A stretch of 64,000 nt of DNA, taken from Enterobacter sp. ENT03. Its GTDB lineage: Bacteria; Pseudomonadota; Gammaproteobacteria; Enterobacterales; Enterobacteriaceae. Where the stretch lies: assembly GCF_019218745.1 (NCBI RefSeq), contig NZ_JAHUXA010000015.1:1-64000 (forward strand), given 5' to 3'. The notes under the pieces are model-generated. The model saw only the letters and a program-made list of their open reading frames with translations. It searched no databases and was not told the origin of the DNA. This document shows, piece by piece, positions 53,073-62,692 of the stretch (the stretch's first letter is position 1; each line of letters opens with the position of its first letter). A program made the position numbers and the translations under genes.

Positions 53073-53097
53073 AAAAAGGGCACGGCAAGCCGTGCCC
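53073..53097 (-). terminator. Intrinsic terminator/attenuator between fhuA and fhuC
   Basis: On the minus strand a GC-rich stem (53089-53097 with 53078-53086; effectively 8 bp with a 4-base loop) is followed by TTTTT (53073-53077). The T run ends only about 13 bases before the fhuC start codon, so it probably reduces read-through from the fhuA promoter into fhuCDB. Confidence 0.75.
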
Positions 53098-53106
53098 AAA
53101 AGGAGA

Positions 53107-55323
53107 TTAGAAGCGGAAGGTTGCGGTACCGACAATCTGACGTTCCGCACCCCAGAAGCATCCATAAGTCTGGAAGCAGCTGGAAACGTATTCACGATCG
53201 AGCAGATTATTCACATTCATCGCGAGGCTTGAACCTGCCATGCCGAAGCGCGCAAGGTCGTATTTCACCACCGCGTCCATCACGGCTGCGCTACCCACTT
53301 TGAAGGTGTTAGCCGGATCGCCATAGCTGGAACCAATGAAACGTCCGCCGGTTCCCAGAGTCAGCCCAGACAGCGCACCGTCGTTGAAGGTGTAATCACC
53401 CCACAGGGAAGCCATATGTTTGGGTACCTGCTCCACGCTGTTACCTTTCAGATTGGTATCTTTGGAATATTCAGCGTCGATATAGGTGTAGGAGGCCGTG
53501 ACGTTGATATTGGCGTTCACCGCAGCTTTGGCTTCAAGCTCTACGCCCTGAGAACGGACTTCACCTGACGGAACTTGCAGGTTCGCATTGTTCGGATCGG
53601 TGGTTAGCGTATTGGTCTTGGTGAGATGGTAGACCGCGGCCGTCATAACGACAGGGAGATCTTTCGGGACGTATTTCACGCCCGCTTCATACTGCTCGCC
53701 TTTCGAAGGCGCAAAGGCCATACGCGGTGTGCTGTAGAGGTCAAAAGCGTTAGGCTCGAAAGACTGACTGTAACTGACGTAAGGTGTAATTCCGTTATCA
53801 AACAGGTAGTTCACACCACCACGCCAGGTAAACTGGTGGTCATTACGTTCAATAGAACCGCCGTCTTCGCGCACGGTCGTGCCCTGCTGCGACCAGTCAT
53901 AACGACCGCCAAGCGTGAAGACCCATTTATCCCATTCCGCCTGATCCTGAACGTAAATGCCGGTTTGTTTGGTTTCATTGAGCTGATAAGGTGCCGCGCC
54001 GCCGAAATCAAAATTGTCCAGCTGTTGCGGGTTGTAAAGATCAATCACTGGCGCCGTGCCAAAGGTGGCATTGATGTCGTTACGCATCCGCATGAAATCC
54101 ACACCGGTCAGCAAGGTATGATCCATAGCGCCAGTGGCGAAGGTGCTTTGCAACTGCGTATCAACGCTGAAGTTTTGCAGGCGTTCGTTATCCACGACGG
54201 TGCCACGCCCCAGATAATGATCGCGATCGGCTGGCGCAATGGCCTGGCACGGTGCGTTAAACGCGTTAGCAGAACAAATCCCTGTGCCATAAACGCTGCG
54301 CTGAGAAGTCTTCATTTCGGCAAAGCGCAGGTTCTGACGCACGGTAAAGGTATCGTTGAAGCCATGCTCAAAACTGTAGCCAACCATTTTTTGGTTGCGG
54401 GAGTAGGTGTTGTTACTCGCCCCTTCATTAAAATCGGGCGACAGGCGTGAACCGTTCGGCAGAGGTTGTACGGTACCCTCTTTCGGCAACCATCCGTAAT
54501 AACCTGTTTCTGGCTCGTTCTGGAAATAGGACAGGAACGTGAAGTTCGTTTTATCGTCCGGACGCCAGGAGAACGACGGCGCAATGGTGTAACGCTGCTG
54601 CTCAGCATCTTTTTGCTGCTCGTTACTCGCGCGCGCAAGACCAGTTAAGCGATACGAAAATTCACCGTTGTCATCCAGTGCATCGCTAAAATCGAAGCCT
54701 GTCTGATAAAGACTATCGCTGCCCATCTTGAACTGAACTTCACGTAACGGCTCGGTGGTCGGGCGTTTGCTGACCATCGAAATAATGCCGCCTGGATTGC
54801 TTTTGCCGTAAAGAACCGACGTCGGCCCACGCATAAGCTCAACACGTTCAAGCATGTAAGGATCAATCACGGCGTCATTGTAGAAGTTACCTTGCAGTTT
54901 CATGCCATCCAGATAGTTATTCTGGCTCAGGCCGACTGAGGTAAATCCGCGAATACTGACGAAATCGTACGTGCTGGATGCGCCACGGTTACTCACTACC
55001 ACGCCAGGCGTATAGCCCAGGGCTTCTTTAACCGATTTCGATTGATGCATTTGCATCTCTTCGTTTGTCACCACCGAAATCGACTGCGGCGTTTTTTCAA
55101 TCGGCGTATCGGTTTTAGTCGCCGTTGCGGTACGTTTTGCCACTATCGTCGGTGCCGGGCCCCACGCGCTTTCTTGCGGTGCGGCGGAGGTGGTCACCGT
55201 GATGGTGTCTTCTTGAGGTGCTGCATGTGCATAAAATGACATACCGCCGAGGGCGGTAGCGACCATGACTGCGATCTTACGCAGTGAAGAATTGACCGGC
55301 AGAGCCGTTTCTGGACGCGCCAT
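53107..55323 (-). CDS. fhuA: TonB-dependent ferrichrome receptor FhuA
   Basis: A 738-residue outer-membrane receptor for ferrichrome; the E. coli protein also serves phages and colicin M. The signal peptide ends AHA and the mature start APQEDTITVTTSAA contains the TonB box (DTITV). A plug domain (about 70-190) includes TPQSISVVTNEEM and RGPTSVLYGKSNPGGI. A 22-strand barrel ends in the C-terminal TATFRF. It is about nine residues shorter than K-12 FhuA. A Fur-box-like site lies 40 bases upstream. Confidence 0.97.
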   Translation of the reverse strand: MARPETALPVNSSLRKIAVMVATALGGMSFYAHAAPQEDTITVTTSAAPQESAWGPAPTIVAKRTATATKTDTPIEKTPQSISVVTNEEMQMHQSKSVKEALGYTPGVVVSNRGASSTYDFVSIRGFTSVGLSQNNYLDGMKLQGNFYNDAVIDPYMLERVELMRGPTSVLYGKSNPGGIISMVSKRPTTEPLREVQFKMGSDSLYQTGFDFSDALDDNGEFSYRLTGLARASNEQQKDAEQQRYTIAPSFSWRPDDKTNFTFLSYFQNEPETGYYGWLPKEGTVQPLPNGSRLSPDFNEGASNNTYSRNQKMVGYSFEHGFNDTFTVRQNLRFAEMKTSQRSVYGTGICSANAFNAPCQAIAPADRDHYLGRGTVVDNERLQNFSVDTQLQSTFATGAMDHTLLTGVDFMRMRNDINATFGTAPVIDLYNPQQLDNFDFGGAAPYQLNETKQTGIYVQDQAEWDKWVFTLGGRYDWSQQGTTVREDGGSIERNDHQFTWRGGVNYLFDNGITPYVSYSQSFEPNAFDLYSTPRMAFAPSKGEQYEAGVKYVPKDLPVVMTAAVYHLTKTNTLTTDPNNANLQVPSGEVRSQGVELEAKAAVNANINVTASYTYIDAEYSKDTNLKGNSVEQVPKHMASLWGDYTFNDGALSGLTLGTGGRFIGSSYGDPANTFKVGSAAVMDAVVKYDLARFGMAGSSLAMNVNNLLDREYVSSCFQTYGCFWGAERQIVGTATFRF

Positions 55324-55362
55324 TGTGTGTCTCTCTGGAATGGGATGAATGATAACGTAAAC

Positions 55363-55381
55363 GATAATTATTATTATGACC
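55363..55381 (-). promoter_or_regulatory. Fur-box-like operator upstream of fhuA
   Basis: GATAATTATTATTATGACC matches the 19-base Fur consensus at about 14 positions by eye. It lies 40 bases upstream of the fhuA start codon, where iron-loaded Fur would block transcription of the ferrichrome system. Confidence 0.75.
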
Positions 55382-55510
55382 GCAGCATATTATGCGAGCA
55401 CCCGGCTTGAAAGCAAGGGTTATGCGCCCCTACGAGAATTAAGGGTTTAAGAAATAACCAGATGAAGAGTAAGCGGTTAGCGAGGGGTTAAAAAGTTGTT
55501 GGGATGGGAT

Positions 55511-55566
55511 GATAAAAACCCCTCACCCGGCCCTCTGCCAATTGGAGAGGGTTAGGGTGAGGGGCG
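55511..55566 (-). terminator. Palindromic element acting as mrcB terminator
   Basis: Outer 10-bp arms CCCCTCACCC (55519-55528) and GGGTGAGGGG (55555-55564) enclose inner arms CCCTCT (55531-55536) and AGAGGG (55546-55551). On the minus strand the stem is followed by TTTTTATC, giving an intrinsic terminator 7 bases after the mrcB stop. The sequence resembles a dispersed CCCTCACCC/CCCTCTCC palindrome seen in many Gram-negative genomes. Confidence 0.78.
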
Positions 55567-55572
55567 AGTAAA

Positions 55573-58098
55573 TCAATTACTGCCGAACATATCCTTGATC
55601 CAGCCCGCTACGCCGTCGCTTTTCTCTTCCTGCTGCGGCGGTTGCTGCTGCTGTTGCTGAGGCTGCTGCGGCTGGGCTGGTGCAGACTGATCGAACGGAT
55701 TGTTCGACTGCTGCAACGCCTGACTCTGCTGACACAACGCGTCCGGGTTGGTGGTCCACACCGGAATGGTGCGCGAACTGCCGCCAGCACACATAAAGTT
55801 GCCCGCATCATCAATGCCCATATCGACAATATCTTCCGGCGCGGTCAGCTCCAGCGGGAACGGCGACTGGTTCGCCAGATAGCGCTGATAGATCGCCATC
55901 GCCCCGCTTGCGCCGTACAGTTTGGTCGGCTGGTTATTGTCGCGGCCCACCCAGGTGATGGTCACTTCGCGCCCGTCGATGCCGGCAAACCAGGTATCGA
56001 CATTATTGTTGGTGGTACCGGTTTTCCCCGCCAGATGCAGGCCCGGATACTTCGCACCAAGCTGACGCCCGGTACCGCGCTGGATCACCTGCTGCATGGT
56101 CCACAGCGTCATGTACGCCGCTTGCGCAGGTACGGCGCGCTCTGCCTGCGGGAAGCTCTGATACAGCACAGTACCGTCTTCGGCAATCACCGAACGCAGC
56201 GCGGAGAGCGTCGCGCGGTTACCGCCGCTGGCGATGGTCTGGAACGCCTGTGCTACTTCCACCGGCGTCAGGTTCAGCGCCCCCAACAGCATGGACGGCA
56301 CCGGATGCAGCTGCTCTTTCGGCGCACCCAGCTTCAGCCAGGTATCGGTGACCGCTGGCAGACCGAGCGCCATCCCGAGGTTAACCGTCGGTACGTTCAT
56401 CGAACGGGTCAACGCATCCACCAGCAGCACCTGGCCGCTGAAGCGTTTGTCATCGTTCTGCGGCGACCACACCTGGCCGTTCGGCTGGCGCAGAGAGATC
56501 GGCGCATCGGCGATCACGGTATTCAGACGGTACTGATTCGGCTGGCTCAGCGCGGTCAGATAGGTCGCCGGTTTTGCCAGTGAGCCAATAGAACGACGCG
56601 CCTGCATCGCACGGTTATAGCCGGCGAACTGCGGCGTCGCCCCGCCAACCATGGCGCGGACTTCACCGCTGAAGCGATCGACCACCACCATCGCGGTTTC
56701 CAGATCGGTCAGCTTACGCTGCTTGATCAGTGCCGGAATACCTTCCACCGCCGCTTTCTCAGCCGCATCCTGCGCGACCGAGTCAAAGGTGGTGAAGATC
56801 TTCACGCCGGAGAGATCTTTCACTTTATCGCCCAGCTTCGCCTGCAACTCCTGACGCACCATCTGCATAAAGGCTGGCTGCGGGGAGATCACGCCACCGC
56901 GCGGCTGTACGCCCAGCGGACGGGCGCTCAGCATGTCGTAAAGCTCCTGATCGATAACCTGCTGCTGTTGCAACAGACGCAGCACCAGGTTACGACGCTC
57001 GAGCGCCAGTTTCGGATTACGCCACGGGTTGTAAATGGACGCGCCTTTCACCATACCCACCAGCAGGGCCTGCTGGTCAAGGCTCAGCTCTTCCACCGGA
57101 CGCCCGAAGTAATACAGGCTCGCCAGCGGGAAGCCGCGAATTTCGTTGTCGCCGCTCTGACCGAGGTACACCTCGTTCATATACAGCTCAAGAATGCGGT
57201 CTTTGCTGTAGCGCGCATCCATGATCAGCGCCATATAAGCTTCGTTCGCTTTACGGCCATACGAGCGTTCGCTGGACAGGAACAGGTTTTTCACCAGCTG
57301 CTGGGTGAGCGTACTCGCCCCCTGCACCGTGCGTCCTGCCGTCAGGTTCGCCAGCACCGCACGCCCGATGGAGTAGAAGCTGATGCCGTCATGCTCATAG
57401 AAATGGCGGTCTTCGGTAGCCAGCAGCGTATCCACCAGCAGATCCGGGAAACCACTGCGCGGCACAAACAGGCGCTGCTCACCGTTCGGCGAGGAGAGCA
57501 TGGTGATCAGCCGCGGATCGAGGCGGAAGAAACCGAACTGGCGGTTGTTTTCCATATTCTCGATGGTTTCCAGACGATCGCCGCTGAAGGTCAGACGCGC
57601 GCGCACCTGGCCCTCTTTGCTGTCCGGGAAATCAAACGGACGGCGGATCATCTCAATGCTGTTCGCCTGCACGGTAAACTCGCCAGGACGGGTCATCGCC
57701 GTCACCTTGCGGTACTGCGTGGCTTCCAGCAGCTTCACCATCTCGGTTTTGCTGACCGCCATATCCGGCTCGAGGTTCACCATGCGGCCATAAACGGCGG
57801 CAGGCAGCTGCCAGACTTTGCCGTCGATGCGGCTACGGATCTTCTGATCGAGATACAGGCCATACATCGCCAGCAGCACAAGAATAACAAGGCCAATTTT
57901 TACCAGCAGCCAGAACCAGCCACGTTTGCCACGCGGCTTTTTCCCGTTGCCTTTACCCCTGCGCGGCATCGGTTCGTCGTCCTCATCATCATAATCATCC
58001 GCGTCCTCATCTCTGAGACGACGACGGCTTACTTTCTCTTTTACCGGACGCGCTGGTCGGCCTTTGCGTCCAATAGGCTCGCGGTCATTCCCCGCCAT
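55573..58098 (-). CDS. mrcB: Penicillin-binding protein 1B (bifunctional PG synthase)
   Basis: An 841-residue class A PBP. A basic/acidic cytoplasmic tail (1-59) precedes a transmembrane helix (about 60-82) and a UB2H domain (about 105-190) that binds LpoB. The glycosyltransferase catalytic Glu229 is in [13 protein letters not shown]. The transpeptidase has SxxK at Ser506-Lys509 (GSLAKP) and KTGT in [10 protein letters not shown]. The C-terminus carries a Gln/Pro-rich tract followed by [14 protein letters not shown]. An internal Met44 (57969) could give the short isoform known in E. coli. Confidence 0.97.
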   Translation of the reverse strand: MAGNDREPIGRKGRPARPVKEKVSRRRLRDEDADDYDDEDDEPMPRRGKGNGKKPRGKRGWFWLLVKIGLVILVLLAMYGLYLDQKIRSRIDGKVWQLPAAVYGRMVNLEPDMAVSKTEMVKLLEATQYRKVTAMTRPGEFTVQANSIEMIRRPFDFPDSKEGQVRARLTFSGDRLETIENMENNRQFGFFRLDPRLITMLSSPNGEQRLFVPRSGFPDLLVDTLLATEDRHFYEHDGISFYSIGRAVLANLTAGRTVQGASTLTQQLVKNLFLSSERSYGRKANEAYMALIMDARYSKDRILELYMNEVYLGQSGDNEIRGFPLASLYYFGRPVEELSLDQQALLVGMVKGASIYNPWRNPKLALERRNLVLRLLQQQQVIDQELYDMLSARPLGVQPRGGVISPQPAFMQMVRQELQAKLGDKVKDLSGVKIFTTFDSVAQDAAEKAAVEGIPALIKQRKLTDLETAMVVVDRFSGEVRAMVGGATPQFAGYNRAMQARRSIGSLAKPATYLTALSQPNQYRLNTVIADAPISLRQPNGQVWSPQNDDKRFSGQVLLVDALTRSMNVPTVNLGMALGLPAVTDTWLKLGAPKEQLHPVPSMLLGALNLTPVEVAQAFQTIASGGNRATLSALRSVIAEDGTVLYQSFPQAERAVPAQAAYMTLWTMQQVIQRGTGRQLGAKYPGLHLAGKTGTTNNNVDTWFAGIDGREVTITWVGRDNNQPTKLYGASGAMAIYQRYLANQSPFPLELTAPEDIVDMGIDDAGNFMCAGGSSRTIPVWTTNPDALCQQSQALQQSNNPFDQSAPAQPQQPQQQQQQPPQQEEKSDGVAGWIKDMFGSN

Positions 58099-58193
58099 GT
58101 TCTCTCTCCGCTACATTTTCAGGCGCAAGGCCCGATCCTCATTGCTTCCGCAAAACGGCGGAAGAAGAAATCTCTCAAAGTTCATTGCACTCG

Positions 58194-58226
58194 TCCCGGA
58201 TGGCGCTGACGCTTATCCGGCCTACA
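58194..58226. repeat. Single REP-like palindrome between mrcB and hrpB
   Basis: TCCCGGATGGCGCTGACGC...ATCCGGCCTACA is one REP unit, in the 142-base gap just upstream of mrcB and just after the hrpB stop. Confidence 0.75.
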
Positions 58227-58240
58227 GAGTGTGATAATGC

Positions 58241-60670
58241 CTACGAACACTTTTTGGTGCGTCGCGTGGGCGCTGCCGTTGCCGGGTTATCCGGCCAGAC
58301 ATGTTTGGGATAGCGCCCTTTCATCTCTTTCTGCACTTCCCGATACGCGCCCTGCCAGAAGGCGCTGAGATCGCGGGTGATCTGTAAGGGACGCCGGGCG
58401 GGAGACAGCAGCTCCAGCACCAGTGGCACACGTCCGTCGGCAATGGCCGGTGTGGTCGCCTCGCCAAACATTTCCTGCATCCGCACTGCCAGCACCGGGT
58501 CGTTATCTTCGTGATAACGAATGGCGATCCGGCTTTCCGTCGGCACAGTGTAATGCGACGGCAGCGCACTATCCAGCCGTTGACGCATTGACCAGCTGAG
58601 CAAATTTTCCAGCGCCCGGCTGACATCCAGCGCTTTCAGGGCGCGCAGGGAGTGAACGCCCTGCATACCGGGAAGTAACCATAGCTCAAGCGTTGCCAAA
58701 AGCGAGTCATCATCCACGGCGGGCCATGCCGTTTCCGGCAGCCATTTCGCGGCGCAGTGCAGGCGCAGCCGGAATTGCTCCGCTTCCGGCGTCCAGTTCA
58801 GTACGTGCAGCCCCTTTTCACGGATGCCGTTGAGCATCGCCAGATGCAGTTCTTCTTCTGACGGCTTCGCCAGTGGCCGGACGCTAACCGTCAGTTGACC
58901 GATCTGGCTGCGGCGAAAAGCTTTCAGGGTGCCCTGCACGTCATCCCATTCGACAGAATCCGACTGCCGCAGCAGTTCCGGGTGCGCGGTGACCAGCGCG
59001 TCGATGTCGAGCGCCAGCGCCTGCAAAATGCGGGCGTCCGGGGTATGGCTGCCCTGCAACAGCAACGGGGCGATGAGCCACTCATGCCGTCCCAGCGCAT
59101 CATCGCAGTCCAGCATCACGCCCATGCCGTTCGCCAGCTGATAACGCCCTTCCTGCCCGCGACGACGGGCGATACGATCGGCAAAGGCGCAGGCCAGCAG
59201 ACCCGGCAGCAGATCGCTGTCCTCCGCGCCTGCGCGCTGGTTGAGGCGTTTGATGAGCTGCTGACTGCGGCGCTGCCAGTGGGGCTGATGGCGCGAGAAC
59301 GCCACGCTTAAATCGGTATTTGCGCCGCGCGGTGGCTCTTCAAGAATGGCGACCAGCTTCGCGGCGGTGGCGATTTCATCCGGCGTGTTCGCGGCGATGA
59401 GCATCGCGCCGTGGCGCGGATCGGTGCCGAGCTGGGCGATTTTCTGCCCGCGCGGGGTGAGGCGATCATCCACCAGCACCCGAAGCTGTGTCAGTAACGT
59501 TCTTGCGGCGGCCAGGTTCGCGGCAGGCGGTGCATCCAAAAAAGCCAGCTGCGCCGGATCCGGGCATCCCCATTGCAGCAGCTCCAGCAGCAGGCCGGAG
59601 AGATCGCATTGCAGGATCTCCGCATCGCTCTGCGCGGCGGCGCGTTCCGCCTGATCTTTTGCCAGCAGATGCACGCAGATCCCGGCTTCCAGTCGCCCGG
59701 CGCGGCCCGCACGCTGGATCATCGAGGCCTGGCTGATACGCTGGGTCACCAGCCGCGTCAGCCCGGTACGCGGATCGAATCGCGCCACCCGCTCCTGGAC
59801 GCTGTCCACCACCAGCCGGATCCCTTCGATGGTGAGACTGGTTTCCGCGATATTGGTCGCCAGCACCACTTTGCGCAGGCCATCCGGCGCGGGAAGAATG
59901 GCTTTGCGCTGCTCGGCCAGCGGCAGTGCGCCGTATAAAGGACACAGCTGCACATCGGCCGCCACGCGCGAGGCGAGGTGTTCCTGCACGCGCTGGATCT
60001 CGCCCACGCCCGGCAGAAACAGCAGCAATGATCCGCGCTCCGCCCGCAGCAGTTCGGCGGTGGCAATGGCGATCGCTTCATCGGCACGCTGATGCGCGGG
60101 CAGCGGCTGGTAGCGGCGTTCCACGGGAAACGCGCGGCCCTCGGACACAATCACCGGCGCATCGGGCAATAGCCCCCGCAGCCGCTCGTTATCCAGCGTC
60201 GCCGACATAATTAACAGTTTGATATCGTCCCGCAGCCCTTGCTGTACATCAAGCAACAGCGCCAGCGCCAGATCCGCCTGCACGCTGCGTTCGTGGAATT
60301 CATCGAGGATCACCAGCCCCACGCCAGTCAGCTCGGGATCCTGCTGGATCATGCGCGTGAGGATCCCCTCAGTCACCACTTCAAGGCGGGTATGCGGCCC
60401 GACGCAGGTTTCAGCGCGCATGCGGTAGCCAACGGTCTCGCCGGGCTTTTCGTTCAGGCTTTCCGCCAGCCGCTGTGCGACGTTACGCGCCGCCAGACGA
60501 CGCGGCTCGAGCAGTAAAATGCGGCCCGCGATCGCACCCTGTTGCAGAATGTGCAGCGGCAGCCAGGTGGATTTCCCGGCCCCGGTCGGGGCGTTAAGCA
60601 GCACGCAGGCGGCGCTTTTTAGCGCGGCAAGCAGTTCAGGCAGTACGGCGGCAACCGGCAAAGAGGACAC
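58241..60670 (-). CDS. hrpB: ATP-dependent helicase HrpB
   Basis: An 809-residue DEAH-type helicase. Walker A is APTGAGKSTW near the N-terminus, motif II is LDEFHER, motif III MSATLD, and motif VI QRAGRAGRLEAG. HA2 and HrpB C-terminal domains follow. I chose the GTG at 60670 (GGAG six bases upstream), giving SSLPVAAVLPELL as in K-12 and the same length. In-frame ATGs at 60697 and 60712 are alternatives; anything longer reaches into thpR. Its cellular role is unclear. Confidence 0.94.
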   Translation of the reverse strand: MSSLPVAAVLPELLAALKSAACVLLNAPTGAGKSTWLPLHILQQGAIAGRILLLEPRRLAARNVAQRLAESLNEKPGETVGYRMRAETCVGPHTRLEVVTEGILTRMIQQDPELTGVGLVILDEFHERSVQADLALALLLDVQQGLRDDIKLLIMSATLDNERLRGLLPDAPVIVSEGRAFPVERRYQPLPAHQRADEAIAIATAELLRAERGSLLLFLPGVGEIQRVQEHLASRVAADVQLCPLYGALPLAEQRKAILPAPDGLRKVVLATNIAETSLTIEGIRLVVDSVQERVARFDPRTGLTRLVTQRISQASMIQRAGRAGRLEAGICVHLLAKDQAERAAAQSDAEILQCDLSGLLLELLQWGCPDPAQLAFLDAPPAANLAAARTLLTQLRVLVDDRLTPRGQKIAQLGTDPRHGAMLIAANTPDEIATAAKLVAILEEPPRGANTDLSVAFSRHQPHWQRRSQQLIKRLNQRAGAEDSDLLPGLLACAFADRIARRRGQEGRYQLANGMGVMLDCDDALGRHEWLIAPLLLQGSHTPDARILQALALDIDALVTAHPELLRQSDSVEWDDVQGTLKAFRRSQIGQLTVSVRPLAKPSEEELHLAMLNGIREKGLHVLNWTPEAEQFRLRLHCAAKWLPETAWPAVDDDSLLATLELWLLPGMQGVHSLRALKALDVSRALENLLSWSMRQRLDSALPSHYTVPTESRIAIRYHEDNDPVLAVRMQEMFGEATTPAIADGRVPLVLELLSPARRPLQITRDLSAFWQGAYREVQKEMKGRYPKHVWPDNPATAAPTRRTKKCS

Positions 60671-60748
60671 GCAAGGCTCCAGTGGGTTAACTTTCATTTC
60701 ATCGGCCTGCATTGTAGCATCGCCGTAAATCATTACCGAGTATCCCTT

Positions 60749-61279
60749 ATGCCAGACACCAGACGGCTGTTTTTCGGCCTTGAACTGCCTGCTGATGTTC
60801 AGCAGCAGGTGATCCAGTGGCGCGCGGCGCAGTTCGCGCCGGATGCCGGTCGCCCGATAGCGGCGGCTAATCTGCACCTGACGCTGGCGTTTTTAGGCGA
60901 AGTGAGCGCCGACAAGCAGCAGGCGCTGTGCGACCTGGCCGGGCGTATTCGTCAGCCGGGCTTTACGCTGACGCTGGACGATGCCGGACAATGGTTGCGC
61001 TCGCGGGTCGTCTGGCTCGGCACACGTCAGCCGCCGCGCGGCCTGCTGCAACTGGCGAGTATGCTACGCGCGCAGGCCGCCCGTAGCGGTTGCTATCAAA
61101 GCCCGCAGCCGTTTCACCCGCATGTCACGCTGCTGCGCGATGCCAGCCATGCGGTAAACATTCCGCCGCCGGGGTTTCGCTGGTCTTTCGCCGTGACTGA
61201 ATTTGTGCTGTACGAATCGCAGTTTGTTAAGGGACGCACGCGTTACACGGCGCTCAGCCGCTGGACGCTCAGCCAATAA
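60749..61279 (+). CDS. thpR: RNA 2',3'-cyclic phosphodiesterase (2H family)
   Basis: A 176-residue LigT-type protein. The two 2H motifs are His43 (HLTLAFLG) and His125 (HVTLLRD), which form the active site for hydrolysis of 2',3'-cyclic phosphates or reversible 2'-5' RNA ligation in vitro. It is divergent from hrpB and 10 bases before sfsA. Confidence 0.95.
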   Translation: MPDTRRLFFGLELPADVQQQVIQWRAAQFAPDAGRPIAAANLHLTLAFLGEVSADKQQALCDLAGRIRQPGFTLTLDDAGQWLRSRVVWLGTRQPPRGLLQLASMLRAQAARSGCYQSPQPFHPHVTLLRDASHAVNIPPPGFRWSFAVTEFVLYESQFVKGRTRYTALSRWTLSQ

Positions 61280-61289
61280 GGAATGACCT

Positions 61290-61994
61290 ATGCATTTTTC
61301 TCCGCCGCTTCAGTCCGCCACCCTTATCCAGCGCTATAAACGCTTTCTCGCCGATGTGGTGACGCCTGCGGGTGAAACCCTGACGTTGCACTGCCCAAAT
61401 ACCGGCGCGATGACCGGTTGCGCGACGCCTGGCGATACCGTCTGGTATTCCACTTCAGAAAATACTAAACGCAAATATGCTCACACCTGGGAATTAACGC
61501 AAACGCAATCGGACGCCTGGATATGCGTCAACACGTTGCGCGCCAATATGTTAGTTAAAGAAGCATTAATGGCAGATCGATTACCCACACTAACGGGCTA
61601 TAGCGTATTGAAAAGTGAAGTGAAATATGGTTCTGAGCAGAGCCGTATCGATTTTATGTTACAGGCAGAAGACCGCCGCAACTGCTATATTGAAGTGAAA
61701 TCAGTCACGCTGGCCGATAAGGCGCAGGGCTATTTCCCCGATGCGGTTACGCTGAGAGGACAGAAGCATCTGCGTGAGTTAATAAGCGTGGCGGCCGCAG
61801 GTGATCGGGCTGTGCTGTTATTTGCCGTATTGCATTCAGCCATTGACCGTTTTTCACCGGCTCGTCACATCGATCCTAAATACGCACAGCTTCTAAGTGA
61901 AGCGCAGCGGCAGGGGGTAGAAATTCTGATTTATAAAGCGGAACTTTCTGCCGAAAATATGAGTCTGACACTGCCGCTATCTGTCGAATTTTAA
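61290..61994 (+). CDS. sfsA: Sugar fermentation stimulation protein SfsA
   Basis: A 234-residue conserved protein. The N-terminal OB-like part ([21 protein letters not shown]) is followed by a nuclease-like core ([22 protein letters not shown]...[12 protein letters not shown]) with the acidic-Lys pattern of PD-(D/E)XK folds. In E. coli it stimulates maltose genes and binds DNA, but its biochemical role is uncertain. Its 3' half is noticeably more A/T-rich than neighbouring genes. Confidence 0.94.
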   Translation: MHFSPPLQSATLIQRYKRFLADVVTPAGETLTLHCPNTGAMTGCATPGDTVWYSTSENTKRKYAHTWELTQTQSDAWICVNTLRANMLVKEALMADRLPTLTGYSVLKSEVKYGSEQSRIDFMLQAEDRRNCYIEVKSVTLADKAQGYFPDAVTLRGQKHLRELISVAAAGDRAVLLFAVLHSAIDRFSPARHIDPKYAQLLSEAQRQGVEILIYKAELSAENMSLTLPLSVEF

Positions 61995-62170
61995 AGAGGT
62001 AGTGGCTGAGTAAATAGTGTTCTGGTCTACGTGCGTAAATACGCTTTTCCTCACAGGGTTGTCAAGTGTAACGTTTAGATAATTGCTATCCTGAAAAGCA
62101 TCTGCTATTTATAGCGGCCTGATTTTTCCCCCAACACGGGGATCGATAGTGCGTGTTAAGGAGAAACAAC

Positions 62171-62626
62171 ATGCAAGAAGGGCAAAACCGTAAAACATCG
62201 TCCCTGAGTATTCTCGCCATCGCTGGGGTGGAGCCATACCAGGAGAAGCCGGGCGAAGAGTATATGAACGAAGCCCAGCTTACGCATTTCAAGCGCATTC
62301 TTGAAGCGTGGCGTAATCAACTTAGGGATGAAGTCGATCGCACTGTCACACATATGCAGGACGAAGCCGCTAACTTCCCTGATCCGGTCGATCGTGCCGC
62401 TCAGGAAGAAGAGTTCAGCCTTGAACTGCGTAACCGTGACCGCGAACGTAAACTGATCAAAAAGATCGAGAAAACGCTGAAGAAAGTGGAAGACGAAGAT
62501 TTCGGCTTCTGCGAATCCTGTGGTGTTGAAATTGGCATTCGCCGCCTGGAAGCCCGTCCTACGGCCGACCTGTGCATCGACTGCAAAACACTGGCAGAAA
62601 TCCGCGAAAAACAGATGGCGGGTTAA
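62171..62626 (+). CDS. dksA: RNA polymerase-binding transcription factor DksA
   Basis: A 151-residue factor that enters the RNA polymerase secondary channel and, with ppGpp, represses rRNA promoters such as the P1 at 275-302. The coiled-coil tip aspartates are Asp71 and Asp74 (FPDPVD). The zinc finger is Cys114, Cys117, Cys135, Cys138. The start at 62171 (ribosome site AAGGAGAAACAAC) matches K-12; an upstream in-frame Met (62153) overlaps that ribosome site. Confidence 0.98.
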   Translation: MQEGQNRKTSSLSILAIAGVEPYQEKPGEEYMNEAQLTHFKRILEAWRNQLRDEVDRTVTHMQDEAANFPDPVDRAAQEEEFSLELRNRDRERKLIKKIEKTLKKVEDEDFGFCESCGVEIGIRRLEARPTADLCIDCKTLAEIREKQMAG

Positions 62627-62654
62627 CCTGCGGCGCTTTCGTAATGTTCTCTCA

Positions 62655-62680
62655 GGCGGGAGTCTCTCCCGCCCTCTTAG
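62655..62680 (+). terminator. Hairpin between dksA and gluQ
   Basis: A perfect 8-bp stem GGCGGGAG/CTCCCGCC (62655-62662 with 62666-62673, 3-base loop) is followed by CTCTTAG. The U tract is weak, so it may only attenuate read-through into gluQ. Confidence 0.6.
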
Positions 62681-62692
62681 CTTTACCCCATC

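Noticed and set aside
56968-58209. A 413-codon plus-strand open frame opposite mrcB
   Set aside because: Antisense to the PBP1b catalytic and membrane region, which is clearly real. It is His/Gln/Arg-rich low-complexity shadow sequence.
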